64,000 nucleotides of DNA from Thioflexithrix psekupsensis (lineage in GTDB: Bacteria > Pseudomonadota > Gammaproteobacteria > Beggiatoales > Beggiatoaceae): positions 186,001 through 250,000 of the forward strand of contig NZ_MSLT01000023.1 of assembly GCF_002149925.1 (NCBI RefSeq). Reading direction: 5' to 3'. Shown in pieces: positions 9,940 to 19,026 of this stretch; position 1 is the stretch's first letter, and every line of letters begins with the position of its first letter. Position numbers and translations under genes: made by a program. Under the pieces are notes generated by a model that saw only the letters and a list, made by a program, of their open reading frames with translations, was not told the origin of the DNA and did no database searches.

Positions 9940-9968
9940 GGCAAGTGAAATGTAAAATTTCACTTGCC
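9940..9968. terminator. Perfect 12-bp hairpin between convergent sodB and tetR genes
   Basis: GGCAAGTGAAAT and ATTTCACTTGCC pair perfectly around a GTAAA loop. It lies between two convergent genes, which suggests a shared terminator, but neither side has a clear T-run, so it may act otherwise. Confidence 0.5.
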
Positions 9969-9993
9969 TATTGCTGTTAATAAACCAGAAAAA

Positions 9994-10557
9994 TTACAGA
10001 CTTTCTAACCACGCCTTTAAACGGCTCACTTGAATGGCGATGACTTTGGCATCATTGAGGGCATTTCCCATGAGGATTCCGCCTTGAACGCCTGTCATGA
10101 GTTGCACGCCGTATTCTTCAACGGCTTCGTTGGAAAACCCCATCAGATGAAATTGCTCACACACCCATTCGAGTTGAATCTTGAGGATGTGATTGGCTTT
10201 TTCGGCTAACGGAGAAGGGGTTTTATCCAGTTCTTGACACAAACTCCCCACAGGGCAGCCATGCACAATCAATTCTTGACTTTCTGCAACCACATGCTCC
10301 AAGAAAGCCACTAATCGCTTGCGTGGGTTTGAAATCTGCTCCCATTGCCAAACATGTTTTAGCCAATCTTCCGTACGTTCCTGAATCACAGCAGAAGCAA
10401 TGTCCTCTTTGGTTTTGAAGTAGTAGTAGACATTCCCCAGTGGCACCTTAGACTCTCTGGCAATATCCGCCAGAGTCGTTTGGTAAAAGCCTTGTTGGTG
10501 AATCAAGGCTTTGGCTGCGGCTAACAAACGTTCTCGTTTATCACTGACTCTGGGCAT
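9994..10557 (-). CDS. TetR/AcrR-family transcriptional repressor
   Basis: The 187-aa protein has an N-terminal TetR helix-turn-helix (residues about 8-55: RERLLAAAKALIHQQGF, TTLADIARESKVPLGNVYYYF). The C-terminal ligand-binding half contains GCPVGSLCQEL, a pattern frequent in electrophile- or oxidant-responsive TetR proteins. No effector gene lies next to it; the divergent side holds only short ORFs before the NACHT cassette, so its original target may have been lost. A strong promoter with an overlapping inverted repeat precedes it, implying autoregulation. Confidence 0.9.
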   Translation of the reverse strand: MPRVSDKRERLLAAAKALIHQQGFYQTTLADIARESKVPLGNVYYYFKTKEDIASAVIQERTEDWLKHVWQWEQISNPRKRLVAFLEHVVAESQELIVHGCPVGSLCQELDKTPSPLAEKANHILKIQLEWVCEQFHLMGFSNEAVEEYGVQLMTGVQGGILMGNALNDAKVIAIQVSRLKAWLESL

Positions 10558-10597
10558 GTTGTTGATCCTTTTTTTATCAAAATCGCTAAACGTAGTA

Positions 10598-10629
10598 ATT
10601 ATATATAGTGCGACAACTAAATGTCACAC
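10598..10629 (-). promoter_or_regulatory. tetR promoter with overlapping operator
   Basis: Read on the minus strand, TGACAT (10626-10621) and TATAAT (10603-10598) are spaced by 17 bp, 41 bp upstream of the tetR start codon. An inverted repeat GTGCGAC-N8-GTCACAC at 10608-10629 (one mismatch) covers the -35 and the spacer. The geometry is that of a TetR autoregulatory operator. Confidence 0.65.
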
Positions 10630-10691
10630 TTAATTCTAGGTGTTTTTTGGCTTGTGTCAAGTCGATTGTTTATTTTTCTTAACTTCCAGGG

Positions 10692-10847
10692 ATGACAGAA
10701 GATTTCATGGTTAATGGTCATCTGACTTTCTTGGAATGGATGAAATGGAACGACTTATCGAGTCAATTCTGATCCAAACAAAAGGGAGGTGTTATGAGTG
10801 ATTCAATCTTGGGGCATGAGGATTTGATACAAAGAGTTAAGAAATAA
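10692..10847 (+). other. Two short ORFs with ribosome sites, possible remnant of the tetR-divergent operon
   Basis: A 26-codon ORF (10692-10772, MTEDFMVNGH...) is followed by AGGGAGGTGTT and a 17-codon ORF (10794-10847, MSDSILGHEDLIQRVKK). The second has a near-perfect Shine-Dalgarno yet runs straight into the 3' end of the opposite-strand cassette gene. This looks like the 5' end of a gene cut by insertion of the NACHT/TOPRIM cassette. No family is recognisable. Confidence 0.3.
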
Positions 10848-11486
10848 TTCTAAGCTGTGATTATATTTTGCGCATTTTTCTAATTCTTTTTTCTGCCGCA
10901 AAATTTTAGATATTTTATCATAATAAATTGTATCTTCTTTATAATCTTTTAGTAACCTTTTTAATTTTTCTTTTGGTTTTGCGGAGTGAGCTGTGTTTTT
11001 ATTTTCATTTTCATAAAGTGGCAAAATCCATGCTTCTGTTTCTTCGATACAAATCGCGTAGAAAAGTTGGAACTTATATTGTTCCCATTTAGTATCAGGA
11101 TACCATGTTGTTTCAATATTTCCAATAATTTTTTCTCGACATATTTTACAATATTCTTGAATATTATCTTTACTTTTAAAAGGGCGTTTCCATTGCAGGC
11201 TGTCTTCAGCCGTGTCTAAGTGAATAATTAAAATTTTTTGTGCTTCTGGATAGTTAGAATATACGCCCTCGAAAAAAATTTGAATATCCTCCCATTCTTC
11301 GCATTCTCTTTTAACAGATTCCCAACCACCATGAGTGCGGGCTTTTTCTGTTGCGTCAGGATCAGGTCGAATTGCTAAAAAATCTGTTTCATCTTTACCA
11401 AAAAGACCCTTTAATATGTTTTTTAAAACGGCTTGATCTGTCGTTCCTTCTGCAATTAATCCAAATTGCCACTTGATTAATGACAT
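10803..11486 (-). CDS. TOPRIM-like (DUF4276/OLD-type) protein, partner of the NACHT-AAA ATPase
   Basis: The protein has 227 aa from the ATG immediately after the upstream stop (TAATATG arrangement; ribosome site AGAAGGA inside the previous gene). The N-terminus FGLIAEGTTDQAVL (E13) and IIHLDTAED (D91, D95) match the Glu and Asp positions of a TOPRIM fold, as in DUF4276 and OLD-family nucleases. TOPRIM proteins paired with an ABC/SMC-like ATPase act as nucleases in Gabija, OLD and PARIS-type defence. Here the partner ATPase is the C-terminal part of the gene upstream. A lysine- and glutamate-rich C-terminus follows. Nuclease activity is inference; assignment to DUF4276 rests on motif spacing only. 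Confidence 0.6.
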   Translation of the reverse strand: MSLIKWQFGLIAEGTTDQAVLKNILKGLFGKDETDFLAIRPDPDATEKARTHGGWESVKRECEEWEDIQIFFEGVYSNYPEAQKILIIHLDTAEDSLQWKRPFKSKDNIQEYCKICREKIIGNIETTWYPDTKWEQYKFQLFYAICIEETEAWILPLYENENKNTAHSAKPKEKLKRLLKDYKEDTIYYDKISKILRQKKELEKCAKYNHSLELFLNSLYQILMPQD

Positions 11487-11487
11487 A

Positions 11488-14400
11488 TTAAAATCCTTCT
11501 GGAATTGCACCAATATAACCCTTCATCCATAGTTCTGATAATTTAACAGATTTACGTTCATTGTCGGCATTGGGTTTGGCATATAGACGATTAATTTTAG
11601 TTTCGCCTGTGTCATCATCACGCTTTACGATAAAAAGCCGCACGTCGTTATCGGTTAAATTTAAGCCGTCTAAAATAGCAGGATTATGGGTAGTAATTAA
11701 TACTTGTTTATCGTGTTTTTTGGCTAAATTGCTTAGGATTTCGATTAGATGACGACAAAGGTGTGGATTTAAGCTGGTTTCAATATTATCGATAGCAAAA
11801 AAACGCGGCGTTTTATGGCTGATAAAAAGGGCTAAATAAAAGAAAACATGCAGCACACCTTCGTTAGAGTTTTCTGCTGAAAAGATTTGGTTTTCTTTGT
11901 GCATAAAACGGTCTTTAAAATAGAGTTTTGAACGGCTTCTACCCAATTTATAACCGTCATATTTATAATTATCCGCGTCATCTAATTCTATTTTTTCTAA
12001 CCATTCAATAAGATAATAATACTCTTCCAGTTCTGCTTTTTCATCAGGTGTGAGATTAAAAAGAAGGGTATCTAAACCTTCGCCATAAATTCCTAATGGT
12101 TGTTTTTTGCTGTCATTACGCAAGCCGCGCAGGGCGTGAATGTCTAAATTATAAATTAGATAATCACGCAAAGGGAGATAAGCCTCTGGCTCTATTAAAC
12201 CTATTGATTTTTTTTGCCATGTTTGAATATCGGCGGTTATGAATTGGCGAATTTGGTTGCTTGAATCTAAGGTAATCGCCAACTCCATCGTTTGTTTTGT
12301 TGATGGATTTTGGGTAGCAAATGCGCTCATGGTTAATGTGGGTTTTGCAATGCGAATGCCTTTATCATATAGCGTATCTGTATCTAGGCGATTTTCATAA
12401 GCCGCACTGAGAAAAGCAAGGGCTTCTAATACGTTAGATTTACCTGCCCCATTTGCCCCAATAAAAACGTTAATTCGTCCTAGTTCTAATTGGGTTGCAA
12501 TAATAGATTTAAATTGCTTAATTTCCAGATGAGTCACCGATTGAACGGAAACAGGCAAGCGAAGCAATTGTGATTCTATTTTTTTCCGATCATTGACTGC
12601 GGCTAATTTTAAGCTATTCCACAATAGTTTTTCAGCTTCTAAATACTGTTCTAGTTTCTCTATTTGTGTTTTGCTCAAATTCCAATCATGACCAAGATTG
12701 CAATGGGTGCGCATTAGTTCTTTTAATGATTCGGCTAATGATTTCCATTCTTCTTTTGTACTTCCTATTGCGGGGATTCTCTCTTGTAGGTTTTTAAGTT
12801 CTTCTGTTAATGTTTCTTTATTTTTAGAAGTATTTTTTTCAATTAATTTACCAAACGATTCGTGAAAAATATTTATAGAATCATTTGAAATTTGAGTTAG
12901 TGGCATGGAAGCATAAACCAAGAATTTTTGGACCAAATAAAAAGTAAATTCAGGATGAATGTTTGAAGTAGTAAAAGAATGAAGGATTGTTGCAAAATTA
13001 AAGGAAGAATTGTCTACTAAAGGAGAACTGATTTCGTGGTCAAAACCAATGATAAAAAATACAGCAATGTTGTCGGCATGGGCAACAGCAAAAACGAGGT
13101 CAAAAATTGAGTAAGAAATCCCATTTAAACTAAGATAATAATAAAAACTTCTTTTAGTTGGTAGCGAATAAGACATATCAGATTCCAACGCCTTATTATT
13201 TACCCATTTCGCCAAATTCACCAAAGTTTCATCATCAGCAATTAAACTATCAATATAATCTTGTAATTTAGCAAAAAATTCATCTGAACCATCTAATAAA
13301 CTAACGGTTAATAAAAACACCTCTCGCCAACGAACATCAGTCACATGAGGAATTAATTGATCAAGACAAGGAATTTGATTATTGGCGATATAATGCGCAG
13401 TAAAATACTCTTGAAAAGACAAGTGAGCAAAAGAATAAATATCTTTGGCACGTTCTATAAAAATCCCATGTTGGGCTGAAATCTCTTTTAACACCGCTTC
13501 GCCATTAATTTCTTGCGAATCAACTTTAGGTAATTTCTGCAAAAATAATTCGATGGCTTCGGCTAATTTTGCTTTGGGAAAAAATTGTTGATTTTGCTCA
13601 AAACAGTTGTAGGCAAAGTGGGCAAAAAATTGGATTTTATGTCGCTTTGATAATCCCTTATAAATCTCATCCCGTTTGATACTGCGATCTCGCGTATCCC
13701 ATTTTTCCAAAAGGACTTGCATGGCTTCTTCATAAATGTCAGCACGCCGCTCAGGAAATCCCAATTTTTCTTGATAAATCAAACACAACAAAGTCAATAG
13801 AATTGGAACATTTCCTAATTCTTGCAATCCCTTATGCTCACTTTGAAAAAAATCAGTTAAAAACTGCTCGCCCCGTTTTTCATCCTGAGAAAACCATTTT
13901 TTTACAAAATTACGGACTTGTTCTTGTGTGAAATCAGCGACTTCTAAATAGGTAAAATTCTGTAACGAATAATCCGCGGCCGCAACGCGACAAGTCAATA
14001 ATAAATCACATTTGCGATATTCTCGGCTGATCGCTTGCAAAGCTGACATCATGTTTCGCCGTTCATCATCGGCTTGGTTGACCTCATCTACCCCATCCAA
14101 CAGCAACAAAGCCTGCCCTTCCTCCAGCAAATGCCGAATAAACGGTTCTGCATCAGGAAATTGGCAAATTTTAAATTGTTCAACTAAAAACGCCATTAAA
14201 TCAAAATCTTTTAATCCTTTTTTTCGTACAAAATCCGCCCATTCGTGTAAAGTCACAAACATAGGCACTTTAGCAATTTTTCCTTCAACCGCTTGCAAGG
14301 TGATATATTTTAAAAAAGTGGTTTTACCCGCGCCTGGTTTGCCTAAAATAAACCAACGCTTTACCGTATTTTCTTTTTGCAATAAAGCAAAACCATCGTA

Positions 14401-14703
14401 TCGCTGACGATTTTCTAAAATTTGAAAATTTTCTTGTAACTCATTGAGATTAAAACGTTGTTCGGCTGAAATTTTACTATGAACATAAACATCAGTAAAA
14501 AGCCCTGTTAAAGGGACAGATTCGGATTTACCCAATAATTTAATGTGGCCATAATCTTTTTTTAAAGCGCGGCGATAGGCTTCTTTGGCTTTATTCCATT
14601 GGAATTTTTCCCATTGATTACGAGCAGAATCACCTAATTTTTCAACTATTTTCTCCCCAAACTTTTCCCAAACCCATACTGTAGCCGATAATGGATCAAT
14701 CAT
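11488..14703 (-). CDS. NACHT NTPase fused to an AAA_21/OLD-like ATPase, candidate defence protein
   Basis: This is a 1071-aa two-part protein. Residues 1-60 form an N-terminal helical segment. The NACHT domain has Walker A GKPGAGKTT (121-129) and Walker B LLLLDGVDEV (199-208). Helical repeats follow, to about 700, ending in the HCNLGHDWNLS segment typical of free-standing bacterial NACHT proteins. A second ATPase starts near 720: FKSI, Walker A GANGAGKSN (about 750), Walker B-like FFAIDNIETSLNP (about 970) and ITTHNPAILDGL. The second unit resembles the SMC-like ATPases of OLD/PARIS-type systems. A strong AAGGAG precedes the ATG. It is translationally adjacent to the TOPRIM-like gene. NACHT proteins are known antiviral NTPases; this fusion is not one I recognise. 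Confidence 0.8.
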   Translation of the reverse strand: MIDPLSATVWVWEKFGEKIVEKLGDSARNQWEKFQWNKAKEAYRRALKKDYGHIKLLGKSESVPLTGLFTDVYVHSKISAEQRFNLNELQENFQILENRQRYDGFALLQKENTVKRWFILGKPGAGKTTFLKYITLQAVEGKIAKVPMFVTLHEWADFVRKKGLKDFDLMAFLVEQFKICQFPDAEPFIRHLLEEGQALLLLDGVDEVNQADDERRNMMSALQAISREYRKCDLLLTCRVAAADYSLQNFTYLEVADFTQEQVRNFVKKWFSQDEKRGEQFLTDFFQSEHKGLQELGNVPILLTLLCLIYQEKLGFPERRADIYEEAMQVLLEKWDTRDRSIKRDEIYKGLSKRHKIQFFAHFAYNCFEQNQQFFPKAKLAEAIELFLQKLPKVDSQEINGEAVLKEISAQHGIFIERAKDIYSFAHLSFQEYFTAHYIANNQIPCLDQLIPHVTDVRWREVFLLTVSLLDGSDEFFAKLQDYIDSLIADDETLVNLAKWVNNKALESDMSYSLPTKRSFYYYLSLNGISYSIFDLVFAVAHADNIAVFFIIGFDHEISSPLVDNSSFNFATILHSFTTSNIHPEFTFYLVQKFLVYASMPLTQISNDSINIFHESFGKLIEKNTSKNKETLTEELKNLQERIPAIGSTKEEWKSLAESLKELMRTHCNLGHDWNLSKTQIEKLEQYLEAEKLLWNSLKLAAVNDRKKIESQLLRLPVSVQSVTHLEIKQFKSIIATQLELGRINVFIGANGAGKSNVLEALAFLSAAYENRLDTDTLYDKGIRIAKPTLTMSAFATQNPSTKQTMELAITLDSSNQIRQFITADIQTWQKKSIGLIEPEAYLPLRDYLIYNLDIHALRGLRNDSKKQPLGIYGEGLDTLLFNLTPDEKAELEEYYYLIEWLEKIELDDADNYKYDGYKLGRSRSKLYFKDRFMHKENQIFSAENSNEGVLHVFFYLALFISHKTPRFFAIDNIETSLNPHLCRHLIEILSNLAKKHDKQVLITTHNPAILDGLNLTDNDVRLFIVKRDDDTGETKINRLYAKPNADNERKSVKLSELWMKGYIGAIPEGF

Positions 14704-14813
14704 TGTATTTTACTCCTTAATTATGTTTATAAAATTGTGAAACTTTTGAAATGATCCTATCCCAGTATAATGACGCGGTCAATATTAAAAGGTTTATTAT
14801 CACGCCAACCCCA

Positions 14814-14837
14814 GGGGCGAACCCACTGGTTCGCCCC
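14814..14837. terminator. Perfect GC-rich hairpin between pat and the NACHT cassette
   Basis: GGGGCGAACC and GGTTCGCCCC pair perfectly around CACT. It lies 24 bp beyond the end of the minus-strand pat-like gene and could terminate it, although no T-run follows. It may instead be a small palindromic repeat at the edge of the cassette. Confidence 0.4.
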
Positions 14838-14860
14838 AATTCATTTTGAACAAAACACGC

Positions 14861-17542
14861 TTACAACGGACGTTGCACCAAAGTAATGCTGCGATCTTCG
14901 TCATCAATGGATGTGCTAAAACCCAGTTTATTCATCAATTTTAACATGCCATAATTATTGGTTAAAACCTCGCCTTCAATGGTTTTTAAACCGCGGGATC
15001 GGGCTGCCGACATTAAGCAATTCATCAACTTATGTCCCAAACCTTTACCCTGCATTTCATCAGAAACCACTAAAGCAAATTCACAGGTTTCTCCATCAGG
15101 ATTAATCGAATAACGCGCCACACCCACTTGCTTATCTTCGCCCTGATCATCGCGTATCACTGCAATTAAAGCCATTTCCCGATCATAATCAATTTGCGTA
15201 AAGCGCATTAACATCACCGGCGTTAATTCTTGCAATGTCTGCATAAAACGAAAATAACGCGATTCATCCGATAAATTACGCACAAAAACCTTTTCCATTT
15301 CGGCATCTTCAGGACGAATCGGACGGATAATTAAATCCGTACCATCAGGCAATTGCCATTGAGTCACCAAATGCGTGGGATAAGGATGAATCGCCATGTG
15401 CGCATAACGATCTGGCCCTGGCATATAATGCTGCACCACAATGCGCGCATCCACCGCAATCGCACCTTGTTCATCGACAATTAACGGATTAATATCCATT
15501 TCCTTAATCCACGGCAATTCGCACACCATCTCAGAAACCCGCAATAACACCTTTTCTAAAGATTCCCGATCCGCCGGCGGAAAATGACGAAATTGATCCA
15601 GTAATTTCGAGGCTTTGGTGTTCTCAATTAAAGTCCGCGCTAAATAACGATTTAAAGGCGGTAAACTAAAATTAACATCGCCTAATGCCTCCACCAACGT
15701 TCCCCCAATACCAAAACTAATCACAGGGCCGAATAGCGGATCGCGTACCACACCGACCATCATTTCTCGTCCATGGACACGATTTTCCATGCGTTCAATG
15801 GTGACACCGTCTAAATGCGCTTCGGGGCGTTTTTCTAGTACGGATTGCATAATGCTTTTATACGCATCGCGTACTTCTCGCGCACTGGTTAAATTTAACC
15901 GTACGCCACCGACATCGGTTTTATGCGAAATATCGTGAGAATTAATTTTAACCGCAACAGGAAAGCCAATGGATTCCGCCATGACTAAGGCTTCATTGAC
16001 GCTGCGGGCAATGGTGGTACTGACCACGGGAATTCTAAACGCGCCTAACAACGCCTTAGATTCCATTTCGGTCAACACCTTACGCCGCTCTGCCAATACG
16101 CTTTCAATGATCATCCGTGCGCCTTCAACATCAGGCGGATCGACGCGTCCCAGCGACGCGGGCGTTTGTAATAATAATTGTTGATTGCGATGATAAGCCG
16201 ATAGGTAAAAAAACGCTTCTACAGCGGCTTCGGGCGTGCGAAAATCGGGAATATGCGCTTGTACGAACCAATGACGGCTTTCTGTGGTCTGTTCTCCACC
16301 CATCCAACACGCTAAAACGGGTTTAGTGACTTTTTTCGCCAATTCAGCAATGGCTTTTGCGGTTTCTAAGGGTTCACTGACCACATGCGGCGTAAGAATC
16401 ACCAAAACGGCATCCACGCCCTTATCTTCCAAACAAATCGACAAAGCTTGGGCGTAAACATCGGCTTTGGCATCGGTACAGACATCAATGGGATTGGCAC
16501 GCGACCAAGCGGTCGGTAAACAAGCACTTAATTTGTCTAAACTGACTTGTGATAAATTCGCCAAAGGAATGCCCAAATCCGCAGCGCGATCCGTCGCCAT
16601 CACGCCGGGACCGCCCCCATTGGTAATAATCACCAATTGATTGCCTTTGGCTTTGTAGCGAGAAGCCAGCGTTTTTGCCGCCGCAAACAATTGTCCAAAA
16701 GTGTAAACGCGAACAACACCTGCTCGTTTCAACGCGGCATCAAAGGCATCATCCCGGCCAATCAATGCGCCACTGTGCGACATGGCAGCGCGGGAAGTCG
16801 CCTCATGTCGTCCGCCTTTAATCACAATCACCGGTTTAACCCGCGCCGCCGCACGTAATCCACTCATAAAACTACGCGCCTGATGAATCCCTTCCACGTA
16901 TAATAAAATGCCATGCGTTTGCGGATCAGACACCAGATAATCTAAAATTTCGCCAAAATCCAAATCCGCCGATGTTCCCAAAGACACCACGCTAGAAAAT
17001 CCCACGCCATTAGGCACAGCCCAATCTAAAATCGCGGTGCATAACGCACCCGATTGCGACACTAAAGCCAAATTACCTGCTTTGGGCATTGACTTGACAA
17101 AAGTGTTGTTTAACCCAATCGAAGGTCGAATTAGCCCCAGACAATTCGGGCCGAGAAAGCGCAGCCCATAACGCTTGGCCGCATTGAGCAGATTTTTCTC
17201 TAACTTAACGCCCGCAGGCCCCGTTTCCCGAAAACCCACCGACACAATCACGGCCGTTTTCACCCCATATTGACCGCAGGATTCAATAATGGAAGGCACA
17301 ACTTTCGCGGGGGTAATAATCACAGCTAAATCAATGGGTTCACTGATTTCTTGTAGATTTTTATAAACCTTTTGCCCTGTAATTTCTTCGTATTTGGGAT
17401 TAATCGCGTAAATTTTCCCTTTGTAATCGCTCTGGAGCAGGTTTTGAAACACGATAGAACCCACCGATTCTGGATTGGCACTGGCACCAAATACCACGAT
17501 AGAACGCGGTGTAAATAAGGGATGTAAATAATGTTTACTCAT
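14861..17542 (-). CDS. Acyl-CoA synthetase (NDP-forming)-like / GNAT lysine acetyltransferase fusion (PatZ-like)
   Basis: The 893-aa protein starts at the ATG giving MSKHYLHPLFTPRS; a TTG six codons upstream is less likely. Order: CoA-binding Rossmann domain (VVFGASANPESVG, residues about 10-130), succinyl-CoA-ligase-like domains (GPNCLGL, SQSGAL, MSHSGAL), an ATP-grasp domain (about 470-700; PVAVKINSHDISHKTDVGGV, DINPLIV), and a C-terminal GNAT domain (about 730-880; VVSDEMQGKGLGHKLM). This architecture and length match PatZ/YfiQ, which acetylates acetyl-CoA synthetase and other lysines. In some bacteria such fusions may also be active ligases. Expressed alone, divergent from mlaD. Confidence 0.9.
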   Translation of the reverse strand: MSKHYLHPLFTPRSIVVFGASANPESVGSIVFQNLLQSDYKGKIYAINPKYEEITGQKVYKNLQEISEPIDLAVIITPAKVVPSIIESCGQYGVKTAVIVSVGFRETGPAGVKLEKNLLNAAKRYGLRFLGPNCLGLIRPSIGLNNTFVKSMPKAGNLALVSQSGALCTAILDWAVPNGVGFSSVVSLGTSADLDFGEILDYLVSDPQTHGILLYVEGIHQARSFMSGLRAAARVKPVIVIKGGRHEATSRAAMSHSGALIGRDDAFDAALKRAGVVRVYTFGQLFAAAKTLASRYKAKGNQLVIITNGGGPGVMATDRAADLGIPLANLSQVSLDKLSACLPTAWSRANPIDVCTDAKADVYAQALSICLEDKGVDAVLVILTPHVVSEPLETAKAIAELAKKVTKPVLACWMGGEQTTESRHWFVQAHIPDFRTPEAAVEAFFYLSAYHRNQQLLLQTPASLGRVDPPDVEGARMIIESVLAERRKVLTEMESKALLGAFRIPVVSTTIARSVNEALVMAESIGFPVAVKINSHDISHKTDVGGVRLNLTSAREVRDAYKSIMQSVLEKRPEAHLDGVTIERMENRVHGREMMVGVVRDPLFGPVISFGIGGTLVEALGDVNFSLPPLNRYLARTLIENTKASKLLDQFRHFPPADRESLEKVLLRVSEMVCELPWIKEMDINPLIVDEQGAIAVDARIVVQHYMPGPDRYAHMAIHPYPTHLVTQWQLPDGTDLIIRPIRPEDAEMEKVFVRNLSDESRYFRFMQTLQELTPVMLMRFTQIDYDREMALIAVIRDDQGEDKQVGVARYSINPDGETCEFALVVSDEMQGKGLGHKLMNCLMSAARSRGLKTIEGEVLTNNYGMLKLMNKLGFSTSIDDEDRSITLVQRPL

Positions 17543-17719
17543 AAGATCATTCACCAACAATACGTAAAAATGAATTTAAAATGCTAGTATAACCAAAAAT
17601 TCGCTTCTGGTGCGATGCAACATAAAAAGACTGGCTTATAATAGCGGTTTTGATGTGAAACACCTCATCTCACCGATTTTATTTTAAAATAAACTACATC
17701 TAGTCACGACGGAGCAATC

Positions 17720-18196
17720 ATGCAAACAAAATGGATAGAAATTTGGGTCGGCGTATTTGTCGTGCTTGGCTTTGCGGCCTTGCTGATGCTGGCGATGCGT
17801 GTCAGCAATTTGGGGGAGGCATGGAATCGGGATCAAGGTTATCAAGTCACGGCGCGTTTTGAAAATATTGGCGGCCTCAAGGTGAAGTCCCCCGTGCGGA
17901 TGTCGGGAGTTCGGGTGGGACGAGTGACGGATATTCGGTACGATGATACGTTATATCAGGCTGTTGTCACGATGACCATTGAGCCGCAATATCGCCGTAT
18001 TCCTTTGGACACCTCAGCCGCTATTTACACCTCTGGCTTGTTGGGCGAGCAGTATATTGGGTTAGACCCGGGGGCCGATATTCATTACCTCAGCGACGCA
18101 CCAAACAGTGAATTGATGATCGCCCAGTCTGCCATTATTCTTGAGCAGCTAATCAGTCGTTTTTTGTACAGCATGGCAGCGGGTGAAAATAAATAA
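17720..18196 (+). CDS. mlaD: MlaD, periplasmic MCE-domain lipid-binding subunit
   Basis: The 158-aa protein has one N-terminal membrane helix (about 8-27, VGVFVVLGFAALLMLAM) and a single MCE domain (VTARFENIGGLKVKSPVRMS, VRVGRVTDI). MlaD forms the hexameric inner-membrane ring that passes phospholipid between the MlaFEB transporter and the MlaC carrier, keeping the outer membrane asymmetric. The usual upstream mlaF and mlaE genes are absent; the upstream neighbour is divergent. An extended-looking -10 (GGCTTATAAT at 17633-17642) lies 78 bp before the start, which is preceded by GACGGAG. Confidence 0.93.
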   Translation: MQTKWIEIWVGVFVVLGFAALLMLAMRVSNLGEAWNRDQGYQVTARFENIGGLKVKSPVRMSGVRVGRVTDIRYDDTLYQAVVTMTIEPQYRRIPLDTSAAIYTSGLLGEQYIGLDPGADIHYLSDAPNSELMIAQSAIILEQLISRFLYSMAAGENK

Positions 18197-18287
18197 ATAA
18201 GGGGGACTTGTATTTTTTTGCATAAATGGGTATCCTTATAAGGTATTACCCAAACTTTTGTTTTTTATTATTTGTTAAGGAGTCACT

Positions 18288-18941
18288 ATGAAACAACTGC
18301 AACGAGTGGTCTGTGGGCTGTTGCTGGCGTGCTTTGCCGTGGGGTCTGTGGTGTTTGCGCAGAGTGGGGATGCGGCACGCGATGTGGTGAAAAATACCAC
18401 CGATCAGATGTTGACCGCTTTAAAAGCTGAACGAGAAAATTTGGAAAAAGACCCAGCGGGTGTGTACCGTTTGGTGGATCAGATTGTGCTGCCCAATTTT
18501 GATTTTGAGCGTATGTCCATGTTGGTGTTGGGGAAAAATTGGCAGCGGACTTCGGATACCCAAAAACAAGAATTTGTGCAGGTTTTTCGTGATCTGTTGG
18601 TACGAACCTACGCGGTGGCCATTGCCAAAGCGGTGTTAAAACCCGGTAGTGATGTTGAAATTGAATACTTACCGGTTTATGCCGATACTGCTTCTCGTTG
18701 GGTGACGGTCAAAACGCTGGTGAAACACGAAGGGAACACTTTTGCGATTGATTATAACGTGTATCCCACCGATCAACGCGAATGGAAGGTGTTCAATGTG
18801 GTGGTTGAAGGCATCAGTTTGGTCACCAATTACCGCACAGAGTTTAACAACGACATCAGTAATATTGGGATGGAACGGTTGATTGAGAAAATCAAAGCCC
18901 GCAACGAAGCAGAAATGAATCGCGCCATCGAAACCCAATAA
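18288..18941 (+). CDS. mlaC: MlaC, periplasmic phospholipid shuttle
   Basis: A signal peptide (MKQLQRVVCGLLLACFAVGSVVFAQ) leads a 217-aa Tol_Tol_Ttg2-type domain: LVDQIVLPNFDFERMSMLVLG, QEFVQVFRDLLVRTYA, and the lipid-pocket segment WKVFNVVVEGISLVTNYR. MlaC ferries phospholipids between the outer-membrane MlaA complex and MlaFEDB. AAGGAG precedes the ATG. The 91-bp gap behind mlaD holds a palindrome centred on CCTTATAAGG (18233-18242) flanked by GGGTA and TACCC. Confidence 0.92.
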   Translation: MKQLQRVVCGLLLACFAVGSVVFAQSGDAARDVVKNTTDQMLTALKAERENLEKDPAGVYRLVDQIVLPNFDFERMSMLVLGKNWQRTSDTQKQEFVQVFRDLLVRTYAVAIAKAVLKPGSDVEIEYLPVYADTASRWVTVKTLVKHEGNTFAIDYNVYPTDQREWKVFNVVVEGISLVTNYRTEFNNDISNIGMERLIEKIKARNEAEMNRAIETQ

Positions 18942-18961
18942 AAAAACGGCTCCGATGAATC

Positions 18962-18998
18962 ACGGATATTGCTGTTTTAGCAATATCCGTTTTGTTTT
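18962..18998 (+). terminator. Terminator between mlaC and mlaB
   Basis: A perfect 12-bp stem (ACGGATATTGCT / AGCAATATCCGT) with loop GTTTT is followed by TTTGTTTT. It lies inside the mla cluster, so mlaB expression should be reduced relative to mlaDC or depend on read-through. Confidence 0.85.
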
Positions 18999-19026
18999 GT
19001 GATAGTAAACCCGTAGAGAGGACAAT

